A stretch of DNA of 64,000 nucleotides. Origin: Rhodobacteraceae bacterium LMO-JJ12. Its GTDB lineage: Bacteria > Pseudomonadota > Alphaproteobacteria > Rhodobacterales > Rhodobacteraceae. The translations under genes and the position numbers were made by a program. This document shows positions 25,650 to 32,846 of the stretch, piece by piece. Within the stretch, counting starts at the first letter, position 1. Every line of letters starts with the position of its first letter. A model generated the notes under the pieces. It had not been told where the DNA came from, did no database searches, and saw nothing but the letters and a program-made list of their open reading frames with translations. The stretch is taken from positions 1,240,001-1,304,000 of the forward strand of contig JAKGBX010000001.1 of NCBI GenBank assembly GCA_021555075.1, read 5' to 3'.

Positions 25650-26921
25650 ATGGCGCATATCGTCGTATTGGGGGCCGGATTGGGGGGGACGATCCAGGCT
25701 TATGAGTTGAAGGATACGCTCTCATCTGGCGACAGCGTGACGCTGATCTCGAACAAACCCTATTTTCAGTTTACCCCGTCAAACCCCTGGGCCGGGGTTG
25801 GCTGGCGCAAGAAAGAAGAAATTATTGTCGATCTTGCGCCAGTGATGAAGCGCCGGGGGATTGATTTCATCTGTGACGGCTGCACCAAGGTCGACCCGGA
25901 GGCGAACCGGTTGACGCTGGAGAGCGGGCGGGTTGTTGACTATGACTATCTGGTGATTGCGACCGGGCCGGATCTGGCGTTTGACGAGATTGAAGGGTTT
26001 GGGCCGGACAATCATACTGCGTCGGTCTGTTCGATCGAACACGCCGAGATTTCGGGCAATAACTGGGAGGCGTTTTGTGCCGATCCGGGGCCGATTGTGA
26101 TCGGGGCGGTGCAGGGGGCGAGCTGTTTCGGGCCAGCCTATGAATACCTGATGACCATTGAGACCGACCTGCGGCGGCGCAAGATCCGCCACAAGGTTCC
26201 CATGACGTTTGTGACCAGCGAGCCTTATATCGGGCATCTGGGTCTTGGTGGTGTGGGCGATACCAAGGGGATGTTGGAATCGATCCTGCGGGATCGCGAT
26301 ATCAACTGGGTGGTGAACGCCAAGACGACCAAGTTTACCGAGGATGCGGTGCATATCACCGAAGTAAATGAGGATGGCAGCGAGAAGGGCACGCGCGAAA
26401 TCCCGGCAAAATACAAGATGTTCCTGCCGGCGTTCCGTGGCATTCCGGCGCTGATGGGTATTGAAGGGTTGGTTAATCCGCGTGGATTTGTGATCACCGA
26501 TGAGTATCAGCGTAACCCGAAGTATCCCAACATCTTTGGTATTGGTGTGTGCATCGCCATCGCGCCGCCGGTGGCGACACCGGTGCCGACGGGTGTGCCC
26601 AAAACCGGCTTCATGATCGAGAGCATGGTGACGGCGACGGCGCAGAACATCCCGCGTATCATGGCGGGAGAAGAGCCACATATCAAACCTACATGGAATG
26701 CGCTGTGTCTGGCCGATTTCGGGGATCGCGGGGCGGCGTTTTTGGCCATGCCGCAGATTCCGCCGCGCAACGTGAACTGGACTGGCGAAGGCAAATGGGT
26801 GCATTGGGCCAAGCTGGGTTTTGAGTGGTATTTCATCCGCAAGGTGAAGAAGGGCGTGAGCGAGCCCTGGTATGAAAAGACCATCATGAAGATGATGAAG
26901 GTCAACAAATTGGAAGGGTGA
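25650..26921 (+). CDS. Sulfide:quinone oxidoreductase-like FAD protein
   Basis: A 423-residue disulfide-reductase-fold flavoprotein expected to oxidise sulfide (or a related sulfur species) and reduce quinone at the membrane. The FAD motif VVLGAGLGG is at residues 5-13, and a second FAD-contact ATG motif at LVIATGP. Cys127, Cys159 (in GASCFGPAYE) and Cys353 (in ALCLADFG) lie almost where the three redox cysteines of Acidithiobacillus SQR lie; Cys301 (GVCIAIAPP) is additional. The C-terminus is basic and amphipathic, fitting membrane attachment. GCAGGAG precedes the ATG; an upstream GTG is less likely. It is followed by a good terminator. Confidence 0.85.
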   Translation: MAHIVVLGAGLGGTIQAYELKDTLSSGDSVTLISNKPYFQFTPSNPWAGVGWRKKEEIIVDLAPVMKRRGIDFICDGCTKVDPEANRLTLESGRVVDYDYLVIATGPDLAFDEIEGFGPDNHTASVCSIEHAEISGNNWEAFCADPGPIVIGAVQGASCFGPAYEYLMTIETDLRRRKIRHKVPMTFVTSEPYIGHLGLGGVGDTKGMLESILRDRDINWVVNAKTTKFTEDAVHITEVNEDGSEKGTREIPAKYKMFLPAFRGIPALMGIEGLVNPRGFVITDEYQRNPKYPNIFGIGVCIAIAPPVATPVPTGVPKTGFMIESMVTATAQNIPRIMAGEEPHIKPTWNALCLADFGDRGAAFLAMPQIPPRNVNWTGEGKWVHWAKLGFEWYFIRKVKKGVSEPWYEKTIMKMMKVNKLEG

Positions 26922-26957
26922 GGGGGGCGGAGTGACGCCCTGCGAGATGAGATTTGG

Positions 26958-26989
26958 CGGGCGCTTCGGATCGGGCGCCCGTTTCGTTT
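26958..26989 (+). terminator. Terminator after SQR-like gene
   Basis: The 7-bp stem CGGGCGC / GCGCCCG with a 10-base loop is followed by TTTCGTTTC. Confidence 0.6.
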
Positions 26990-27047
26990 CATGCTTCGGG
27001 TGTTGCGCGAGGTGGCTGGGCTCACCGGGCTAGGCCCAGACCCGCAT

Positions 27048-27461
27048 TTACTCCCACCAGCGGTCGATGCTGGCGATGTCGTCGTCGGACCAGCCGAAAT
27101 GATGCGCGAATTCATGCACGGTGACATGGGCGACAAGTTCGGCAAGGGTGACATCACCGCGGGCGTGCCACTCATCAAGGATCGGTTCGCGAAACAGCCA
27201 TACGGTGTCGGGCCGGGTGGGAAAATCGAACATGGATTTCTGGGTCATCGGGACGCCCTCGTAAAGCCCGGTAAGATCGAGGGGATCGCCGATGGCGAGG
27301 TCGCGCAGCATTGTCGCATCGGGCCAATCGGCAACGCGCAAAAGCACCGCGCGCGCCGGGCCGAGGAACGGCGCGGGAAAATGCGCGATGGTATCGCGGG
27401 CGACCTCTTCGATGGCGTCAAGCGAGGGCGCCCGGCCTGGCGTGGCAAATGAACGTGTCAT
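27048..27461 (-). CDS. Small zincin-like metallopeptidase (DUF1025/MMP37 family)
   Basis: A 137-residue protein with the zinc-binding pattern HEFAHHFGWSDDDI close to the C-terminus, characteristic of the minimal zincin family PF06262 (HExxHxxGxxDD). LYEGVP and FREPILDEW are also family features. Physiological substrate unknown. I start at the Met before TRSFATPG; the open frame extends 84 codons upstream without homology. Confidence 0.85.
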   Translation of the reverse strand: MTRSFATPGRAPSLDAIEEVARDTIAHFPAPFLGPARAVLLRVADWPDATMLRDLAIGDPLDLTGLYEGVPMTQKSMFDFPTRPDTVWLFREPILDEWHARGDVTLAELVAHVTVHEFAHHFGWSDDDIASIDRWWE

Positions 27462-27644
27462 GCGACGGGATATGGGGGCGCGCCGTGTGAAAAGGAAGCG
27501 CGGCGAGCGCGTGTTTCGGCAAAACTCTGGATGGCGCGCAAGTTCAAATGGGTCACCCGTGTTGAGGACGCGATGTCTTGGCCGTGTGCGGGTGTCATGG
27601 CCGCGGGCGCACGAGGCACGTTCTGCGCCGGCGATGCGGCGGAT

Positions 27645-27658
27645 TCTCCTATAGGAGA
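27645..27658. repeat. 14-base perfect palindrome
   Basis: TCTCCTATAGGAGA lies 61 bases before the start of the downstream secreted protein. It may be an operator half-pair or overlap a -10 element (TATAGG). Nothing further can be said from one copy. Confidence 0.35.
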
Positions 27659-27718
27659 TACACCATTGAAGGGCGTATGACAGGCTGTGCAAGACCTTGG
27701 AAATGAGGAGCAAGGCAG

Positions 27719-28264
27719 GTGTTTTTCAAGAGAGTTTTCAAGGGCTTGGCAGGGCTTTCCCTGGTGGTGAGTGGGGCAGTTGCGGCGAACGATCTGGCAC
27801 CGCGTTATAGCATCATGGGCGAGATGACTGTCGAGTTGGGCGGGCAAACGCTGCAACTGGTCATTCCTTACGACAATGAGACGTCCACGGCATATGGCGA
27901 GCAGAAGATGATCATGGGCTCGTTTCTGACACTAAACACGGTTGGGGTCGGCGTCGGCGAGAATGGTGCGCCGGGCCAGCCGAGGGTGCAGGTGACGCTG
28001 CAACGAAACGGCGGGGCGTTCAGCCTGTTATCGGCAGAGCTTTTCGACGATCAGGGTTTTGATGCGCCCATGATGATGGGGCCTGATGGCGGCGACGGGG
28101 CGCTGCGCGAGATCAGCTTTGAAAACAATCGCCTCGACGCGGTGGTCGAAGGAGAGTTTCAGCGGCTTACCGGTTATTCCAAAGGCAGCCCGACACCGGT
28201 CGAAGGCGTTGCCCCCGCGCCGGTGACGATCCGCTGGGGCGTTGATTTGCCAGCGCTCAATTAG
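27719..28264 (+). CDS. Hypothetical secreted (periplasmic) protein
   Basis: A 181-residue protein of unknown function. A signal peptide (MFFKRVFKGLAGLSLVV, cleavage near AVAA-ND) is followed by a probable beta-rich domain with little Cys and several Gly/Pro turns. The start is GTG, with GAGGAG about 8 bases upstream. It sits between the SQR-like gene and three cytochromes c, in the same orientation, and is followed by its own hairpin, so a link to that electron-transfer region is only positional. Confidence 0.8.
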   Translation: MFFKRVFKGLAGLSLVVSGAVAANDLAPRYSIMGEMTVELGGQTLQLVIPYDNETSTAYGEQKMIMGSFLTLNTVGVGVGENGAPGQPRVQVTLQRNGGAFSLLSAELFDDQGFDAPMMMGPDGGDGALREISFENNRLDAVVEGEFQRLTGYSKGSPTPVEGVAPAPVTIRWGVDLPALN

Positions 28265-28277
28265 GGGCATGGCGGTG

Positions 28278-28301
28278 GCGCGCGCCGTGCAGGGCGCGCG
28301 C
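28278..28301 (+). terminator. GC hairpin after the secreted protein gene
   Basis: The 9-bp stem GCGCGCGCC / GGCGCGCGC with a 6-base loop lies 14 bases after the stop. No T run. Confidence 0.45.
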
Positions 28302-28387
28302 AGGATTACAACCGTTCGTCTTGCGCAGAGGGGCGGGCGCGACGCCGCCCGGCAGAACGCCCGGCCTGGCATGTCGGGGCAAAAGCA

Positions 28388-28401
28388 GTGATCCGGATCA
28401 T
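28388..28401. promoter_or_regulatory. FNR/FixK-like site upstream of first cytochrome c
   Basis: GTGATccggATCAT, with a perfect 12-base palindromic core, matches TTGAT-N4-ATCAA at eight of ten positions. It lies 65 bases before the chosen start of the cytochrome gene, a normal distance for activator-controlled promoters. Confidence 0.45.
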
Positions 28402-28466
28402 TGAAGTTTCGCGCCCATTCGGCCATTCTGACCCGGACAAGCGCGACGGTAGAAAGGCGCGGCGAC

Positions 28467-28871
28467 ATGAGCAGGTTGATTGCACTAATGACGGGTGGGG
28501 GGCTCGGGCTGACGGTTTTGCTCGGCTGCGCGAGCGTGGCGCCGCACCCAGGGCGCGAAATCTACGCGCGATATTGCGCCATGTGCCATGGGCCTGCCGG
28601 TGTGGGGGATGGGCCGGTCGCCGACAAGTTGCCAGTGTCGCCCGCCGATCTGAGCGTGTTGACGGCGGTTAATGACGGCGTGTTTCCAACCGAGCATGTC
28701 TTGCTTACGGTGCATGGCTATCCGGGCAAGCATGACATCTCGGTCATGCCTGAATTCGGCCCGCTTCTGGATGGACCCAAGCAGATTTGGGTCTCGCCCA
28801 CGGGTGAAGAAATCATGACGCCGGTCGCTCTGCTGGAATTGGCGGCTTATGTCGAGACGTTGCAACGCTGA
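28467..28871 (+). CDS. c-type cytochrome lipoprotein (first of three)
   Basis: A 134-residue mono-haem cytochrome c. A lipoprotein signal ends in LTVLLGC, so the protein should be lipid-anchored at the periplasmic membrane face. The haem-binding CAMCHG is near residue 38, and Met residues downstream (VMPEFG) could be the axial ligand. AAGGCG precedes the ATG; an earlier in-frame ATG at 28401 would place the signal peptide internally. It is a paralogue of the third cytochrome in the cluster (shared CAMCHG and MPEFG...LLxGP segments). Confidence 0.87.
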   Translation: MSRLIALMTGGGLGLTVLLGCASVAPHPGREIYARYCAMCHGPAGVGDGPVADKLPVSPADLSVLTAVNDGVFPTEHVLLTVHGYPGKHDISVMPEFGPLLDGPKQIWVSPTGEEIMTPVALLELAAYVETLQR

Positions 28872-28881
28872 GACGGAAACC

Positions 28882-28895
28882 ATGATGCGGATCAA
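28882..28895. promoter_or_regulatory. FNR/FixK-like site upstream of second cytochrome c
   Basis: ATGATgcggATCAA matches TTGAT-N4-ATCAA at nine of ten positions. It lies 66 bases before the second cytochrome start, nearly the same distance as the preceding site from its own gene. Confidence 0.5.
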
Positions 28896-28960
28896 TCCCG
28901 ATGTTGGCGCGATCTGTTAGAATGTGCATTGAGAAACGCGAGTTGCGAAAGGACAAGGTG

Positions 28961-29371
28961 ATGAAGACGAATACTTGGAAAACGGCGCTATTCGGGTTGG
29001 TGGTGGCGTTCGCGGCGGTGCCTGCCACGGCACAGGAGATCGAAGAGGGTGCGCTGCTCTTTGAGCGCCATTGCGCCACCTGTCATGGGATAGATGCCAA
29101 GGGGAAAGGGCCGATGTCGGGCGTTTTACTGATTCAGCCGACGGACCTGAGCGGGCTGAACAAGGCCAATGGTGGGGACTTTCCGACGCTGCGCGTGGTG
29201 CAACGGATCGATGGGCGCGACCCGCTGGTCAGCCATGGCAGCCCGATGCCGGTCTATGGCGATTTCTTTGAGGGCGACGATACGGCGTTGAAAACCGCCA
29301 GCGGTCAGCCGCTGATGACAAGCCGGGCGATTGCCGATCTGGTGGCCTATCTGCAAGATATTCAGGAATGA
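28961..29371 (+). CDS. Periplasmic c-type cytochrome (second of three)
   Basis: A 136-residue mono-haem cytochrome c with a Sec signal peptide (cleavage near ATA-QE) and the haem motif CATCHG near residue 42. GSPMPVYGDFF provides a candidate axial Met. It is soluble, unlike its two lipoprotein neighbours, so it could shuttle electrons between anchored partners. AAGGACAAGG precedes the ATG; the frame is open 20 codons upstream. Confidence 0.87.
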   Translation: MKTNTWKTALFGLVVAFAAVPATAQEIEEGALLFERHCATCHGIDAKGKGPMSGVLLIQPTDLSGLNKANGGDFPTLRVVQRIDGRDPLVSHGSPMPVYGDFFEGDDTALKTASGQPLMTSRAIADLVAYLQDIQE

Positions 29372-29406
29372 GTTGCCAAGGCATGCGTTCTGAAAGGGAG
29401 ACGAGG

Positions 29407-29823
29407 ATGCGACGATCCGTTGGTGTGGCTGCCGGTGTGATACTGCTGGCCGGTTGTGTGAGCCAGGAAATGCCCAGCCCCGGCGAGGGGGCTGTGCTGT
29501 TTGCGGACAACTGCGCCATGTGTCACGGCGCACAAGCGCGCGGCGATGGTGAGTTGGCGAGGGAAATCCGTGCCGACCGGGGCAAGAAACCGGCAGACCT
29601 GACCCTGCTCACGCGCAAGGCCAAGGGCGTATTCCCGCGCGCCGAAGTTTTGTCTTACATTGATGGTTACACCCGCGGGCGGCTGCCCAAACAGGACATG
29701 CCGGAATTCGGCCTGTTGCTGGAAGGGCCGACGGTGCCAGTGGATACCGGCGACGGTGTGCTGAGCCCGGTGCCGCGCCCGCTGGCCGCACTGATGCTGT
29801 ATATCGAAAGCATCCAACGCTGA
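29407..29823 (+). CDS. c-type cytochrome lipoprotein (third of three)
   Basis: A 138-residue mono-haem cytochrome c with a lipobox (VILLAGC) and the haem motif CAMCHG near residue 39; MPEFGLLLEGP resembles the first cytochrome. AGGGAGACGAGG precedes the ATG. It lies 35 bases after the second cytochrome and is probably co-transcribed with it. Redox partners are not evident, but the cluster lies 2-3 kb from the quinone-reducing flavoprotein. Confidence 0.87.
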   Translation: MRRSVGVAAGVILLAGCVSQEMPSPGEGAVLFADNCAMCHGAQARGDGELAREIRADRGKKPADLTLLTRKAKGVFPRAEVLSYIDGYTRGRLPKQDMPEFGLLLEGPTVPVDTGDGVLSPVPRPLAALMLYIESIQR

Positions 29824-29834
29824 GAGCGGCCAGG

Positions 29835-29864
29835 CGTTTCCACCTTTAAATTCGGGCGGAAACG
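29835..29864 (+). terminator. Hairpin ending the cytochrome cluster
   Basis: The 7-bp stem CGTTTCC / GGAAACG with a 16-base loop begins 12 bases after the last cytochrome stop. Confidence 0.4.
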
Positions 29865-30001
29865 TCCCGCTTCATCTTTCCCAAATTACTCATGACGCGC
29901 CGCTCATGTCCGGCGCGCCAATTTAGGTGACACGTAATCGGTGCCGCCACCAAGGCCGAGCGGAGCGAGGCCCCCCGCGACGCCGAAGGCGGCGCAATCC
30001 C

Positions 30002-30664
30002 TCAGAGACTGCGCGCTAGTGTCTGGCTGATTTCGGTGAGGGAGCGACCGCTCTGGTCCATCCAGATATTGAAAGCACTCTGGACAGCCTTGAGGGCTGA
30101 TTTCGAAGTTGCAGGTTTGTCGATCACACCTTCCGCGATCAGCCGCGCGGTGACGTCTCGCGACAGGATGAAGCTGTCGCGACCGATAAACCGCATGGCA
30201 TATTGCGCCGTGCTGCCGCCAAGGCGCGTGCCGTCGCGTTTGAGCCGCTCGAGCAGGCCGATGAAGTCATCTGATGGCCACCCGCCCAGGACCTTGCCCG
30301 CGCCGCCGTGTGCGCGCAGCGAAAGCAGGAAGGCGGCGTTATCGCGCACGGTGGCAATTTTAGTGCCATTGCGCACGATGGCCGGGTTGGTGAGCAACCC
30401 GTCGAAGGTGGCATCGTCCATGAAGGCGCATTTGCCCGGATCAAACCCCATGAAGGCGGTTTCGAAGCCGTCCCATTTTGCCTCGATCACTTTCCAGTTG
30501 AAGCCTGCCTGAAAGATGCATTTGGTGATTTGCGACAGCCAGCGATCATCGGGGATCTGCGCGAGGTCTTCGGGCGCAAGTGGCTTGGTGAGTGCTGCGT
30601 TCAGTCGGTCCGAGCCGCCATGGCGGGCGGCTGCAATGTCGAAAATTTCGCTGTAGCTGCGCAT
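30002..30664 (-). CDS. DNA-3-methyladenine glycosylase I-like protein, key residues altered
   Basis: A 220-residue helical protein aligning with Tag. FQAGFNWKVIEAKWDGF corresponds to the QQAGLSW region, FMGFDP to HQFDP, and IVRNGTKIATVRDNA to the IIRHRGKI helix. It differs at sites important in E. coli Tag: the base-binding Glu38 position is Cys49 here, while the Trp46 equivalent is kept (Trp57). The N- and C-terminal Cys/His zinc ligands are absent. It may be a glycosylase of altered specificity or an inactive homologue. Confidence 0.75.
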   Translation of the reverse strand: MRSYSEIFDIAAARHGGSDRLNAALTKPLAPEDLAQIPDDRWLSQITKCIFQAGFNWKVIEAKWDGFETAFMGFDPGKCAFMDDATFDGLLTNPAIVRNGTKIATVRDNAAFLLSLRAHGGAGKVLGGWPSDDFIGLLERLKRDGTRLGGSTAQYAMRFIGRDSFILSRDVTARLIAEGVIDKPATSKSALKAVQSAFNIWMDQSGRSLTEISQTLARSL

Positions 30665-30714
30665 GCACGGAGTGTGGCGCGCGCGCGGGGGTGTTGCAAG
30701 CCGGATGCGGGCCG

Positions 30715-30790
30715 GGGCGGGGGCCAGCCCCGGGGGTCAGAAAATTTCACAGAATTTTATGGCCTCCCCCCCGGATAGTTCCGGTCAGAG
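30715..30790. repeat. Intergenic palindromic repeat, degenerate copy 4
   Basis: GGGGCGGGGGCCAGCCCC is followed some 40 bases later by CCCCCCCGGATAGTTCCGGTCA, a decayed form of the core in the other copies. It lies between two minus-strand genes. Confidence 0.5.
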
Positions 30791-30801
30791 GAAGTCATTG
30801 G

Positions 30802-31983
30802 TCAGGATTGGGCCGCGATGGCGCGGGCGGCGGCCATGGCCGAGGACCAGGCCCATTGGAAATTATAGCCGCCGAGCCAGCCGGTCACATCGACGCATTC
30901 GCCGATGAAATAAAGGCCGGGGAGATGCGCGCTCATCATGCTTTGTGAGTTGATCGCATCAGTCGAGATGCCTCCGGCGGTGACTTCGGCGGTGCGCCAG
31001 CCCTCGGTGCCCGAGGGGGTGAGTTGCCAGTTGTGCAGGCTATCGCTCAGAGCGCGCAGGGCGTCGTCGGATTGATCGGCGAGATTGCCTTTGAGCGACA
31101 GGCTTTCAGCGAGGTAGCCCGCCAGGCGCGTAGGCAAAAGTTGACCAAGTTCGGTGGAAAGTTGTTTGCGCCCTTGGGTCTGGCGGCGCGTGCGCAGGGC
31201 GTCAAACAGGCTGTTTTGGGGGGAAAGGTCGATGCTGATCGGCTGGCCCGGCTGCCAGAAGGACGAGATTTGCAGGATTGCCGGGCCGGAGAGGCCGCGA
31301 TGGGTGAAGAGCATGGCTTCGTCAAATGTCACGCCGCCTGCGCGTGCGCGGACGGGCAAGGCGACACCAGCGAGCGGGGTGAAGCGACCTTCGGGGAAGG
31401 TGAGCGGGACGAGGGCGGGGCGTGGTTCAACAAGGTCATGTCCGAACTGGCGCGCGATGTCATAGGCGAGGCCGGTGGCGCCCATTTTGGGGATGGATTT
31501 GCCGCCGGTGGCGACGATCAGGTTGCGCGCCTGCACCGTCTCGCGCAGGTTGCCGCGTGCGATGGTGGCTTTGAAATGGCTGCCGTCGTGAGTGAGATCG
31601 CTCAGGGTGGTTTCCAACCGGATGTCGGCGCCGGACGTATGACAGAGCGTGGTCAGCATCTCGACCACCTGGGTGGATTTGCCGTCGCAAAAGAGCTGAC
31701 CCAGAGTTTTTTCATGCCAGGCGATATCGTGATCGGACATCAGCGAGATGAAATCCCACTGGGTATAGCGGGCCAGCGCGGATTTGGCGAAATGCGGGTT
31801 TTGGCCGTGAAATGCCGACGCGTCGCAATGCAGATTGGTGAAATTGCACCGCCCGCCGCCGGAGATGCGGATTTTTTCGCCCGGTGCCGAGGCGTGGTCG
31901 ATCACGAGAGTCGAGGGGCCAGCATGGGCGGCGGCCATGAGGCCGGCGGCCCCGGCGCCGAGAATGAGGGTGTTGATTTCCAT
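30802..31983 (-). CDS. BaiN/HI0933-type flavoprotein (NAD(P)/FAD-dependent oxidoreductase)
   Basis: A 393-residue flavoprotein. The FAD motif is GAGAAGLMAA at the N-terminus. GEKIRISGGGRCNFTN is diagnostic of the HI0933/BaiN family. ATGGKSIPKMGATG and, near the end, GLYFIGECVDVTGWLGGYN complete the FAD site. Family members include a bile-acid reductase, but most have unknown substrates. I start at MEINTLILG; the open frame runs 199 codons further upstream across the divergent cupin gene and is not coding there. Confidence 0.9.
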   Translation of the reverse strand: MEINTLILGAGAAGLMAAAHAGPSTLVIDHASAPGEKIRISGGGRCNFTNLHCDASAFHGQNPHFAKSALARYTQWDFISLMSDHDIAWHEKTLGQLFCDGKSTQVVEMLTTLCHTSGADIRLETTLSDLTHDGSHFKATIARGNLRETVQARNLIVATGGKSIPKMGATGLAYDIARQFGHDLVEPRPALVPLTFPEGRFTPLAGVALPVRARAGGVTFDEAMLFTHRGLSGPAILQISSFWQPGQPISIDLSPQNSLFDALRTRRQTQGRKQLSTELGQLLPTRLAGYLAESLSLKGNLADQSDDALRALSDSLHNWQLTPSGTEGWRTAEVTAGGISTDAINSQSMMSAHLPGLYFIGECVDVTGWLGGYNFQWAWSSAMAAARAIAAQS

Positions 31984-32163
31984 GGCGCAAGGGGGTGGAC
32001 CGGGGAGGGACGAAGGGCAAGGGGGATTTTGCGCGGCTGTACTCGGCGAGGTCTTCGGTTTGGGGGTGTTGTTGGACAATCTGCCACGGGGCGACGGGAT
32101 TGAATGCGCTAAATTGGGGCATAGGTTTGGATCAGTTGTAGAGGCTTTGAGAAGGGACAGAAT

Positions 32164-32583
32164 ATGACAGATACCAAGGATTATGGTGCCGAACCTTTTG
32201 TCGTGGATATCGAGAAGGACACGCTTGAGAATCCCAACTTTCGCACCACGCGCTGGACGGGCAAGAATATTCAGCTGACCTTGATGTCGATTCCGGTGGG
32301 CGGCGATATCGGGTTGGAAGTGCATGAAACGCATGATCAATTCCTGCGCCTTGAACAGGGCAAGGGCCGTGTCGAGATGGGGCCTGAGAAGGACAAGATG
32401 ACCTATCAAAAAGAGGTGAGTGCGGATTTCGCGGTCTTTGTGCCTGCGGGGATGTGGCACAACATCACCAATATCGGGGACGAGCCGATCAAGCTTTATG
32501 CGATCTATGGCCCGCCCGATCATCGGCATGGCACGGTGCACGCGACGCAAACGGACGCCGAAAACGACCCACATGAGCATTGA
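32164..32583 (+). CDS. Cupin-domain protein
   Basis: A 139-residue single-domain cupin. Motif 1 contains HETHDQFLRLEQGKG (metal-binding His/His/Glu pattern) and motif 2 VPAGMWHNITN. The C-terminus is His/Asp-rich (DPHEH). Substrate unknown; such small cupins often bind a metal and act as isomerases or dioxygenases. GAAGGGACAG precedes the ATG. It is divergent from the BaiN-type gene and ends at a textbook terminator. Confidence 0.87.
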   Translation: MTDTKDYGAEPFVVDIEKDTLENPNFRTTRWTGKNIQLTLMSIPVGGDIGLEVHETHDQFLRLEQGKGRVEMGPEKDKMTYQKEVSADFAVFVPAGMWHNITNIGDEPIKLYAIYGPPDHRHGTVHATQTDAENDPHEH

Positions 32584-32589
32584 CTGACG

Positions 32590-32630
32590 ATAGCCGCCCC
32601 TCTTTCCCTCGGGGCGGCTATTGCATTTTT
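32590..32630 (+). terminator. Rho-independent terminator after the cupin gene
   Basis: A perfect 11-bp stem ATAGCCGCCCC / GGGGCGGCTAT with a 10-base loop is followed by TTGCATTTTT. Confidence 0.85.
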
Positions 32631-32776
32631 GCGGGGTGGCGGCGGGATGCGGGCCGACGCGGCGCAGTGCGAATGCCCGTATGGGAAACCTTAACCCGCT
32701 TGTGTCGTTTCTTTGGGGGCCTGCGCGAATCGCTACCTTCCCATGAGCGAATCACCGTGCTAGGATACTGCTAAGA

Positions 32777-32812
32777 CCCCGAAAACGGGGCTTCAAGACC
32801 CCGGAGATGGGG
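32777..32812 (+). promoter_or_regulatory. Two tandem CCCC/GGGG hairpins in the ftsW leader
   Basis: CCCCGAAAACGGGG and CCCCGGAGATGGGG, each preceded by AAGA, lie 35-70 bases before the ftsW start. They could be a duplicated RNA structural element in the 5' UTR or the remnant of a terminator. Confidence 0.4.
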
Positions 32813-32846
32813 CGTGTTGTTGAGGCAGATTGAGCGGTAAAGATCC

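Noticed and set aside
28460-29823. Cytochrome cluster as a cytochrome oxidase operon
   Set aside because: No oxidase subunit or assembly factor is encoded nearby; only small mono-haem carriers.
31984-32580. 199-codon upstream extension of the BaiN-type gene
   Set aside because: It runs antisense through the cupin gene; the FAD-binding N-terminus begins at 31983.
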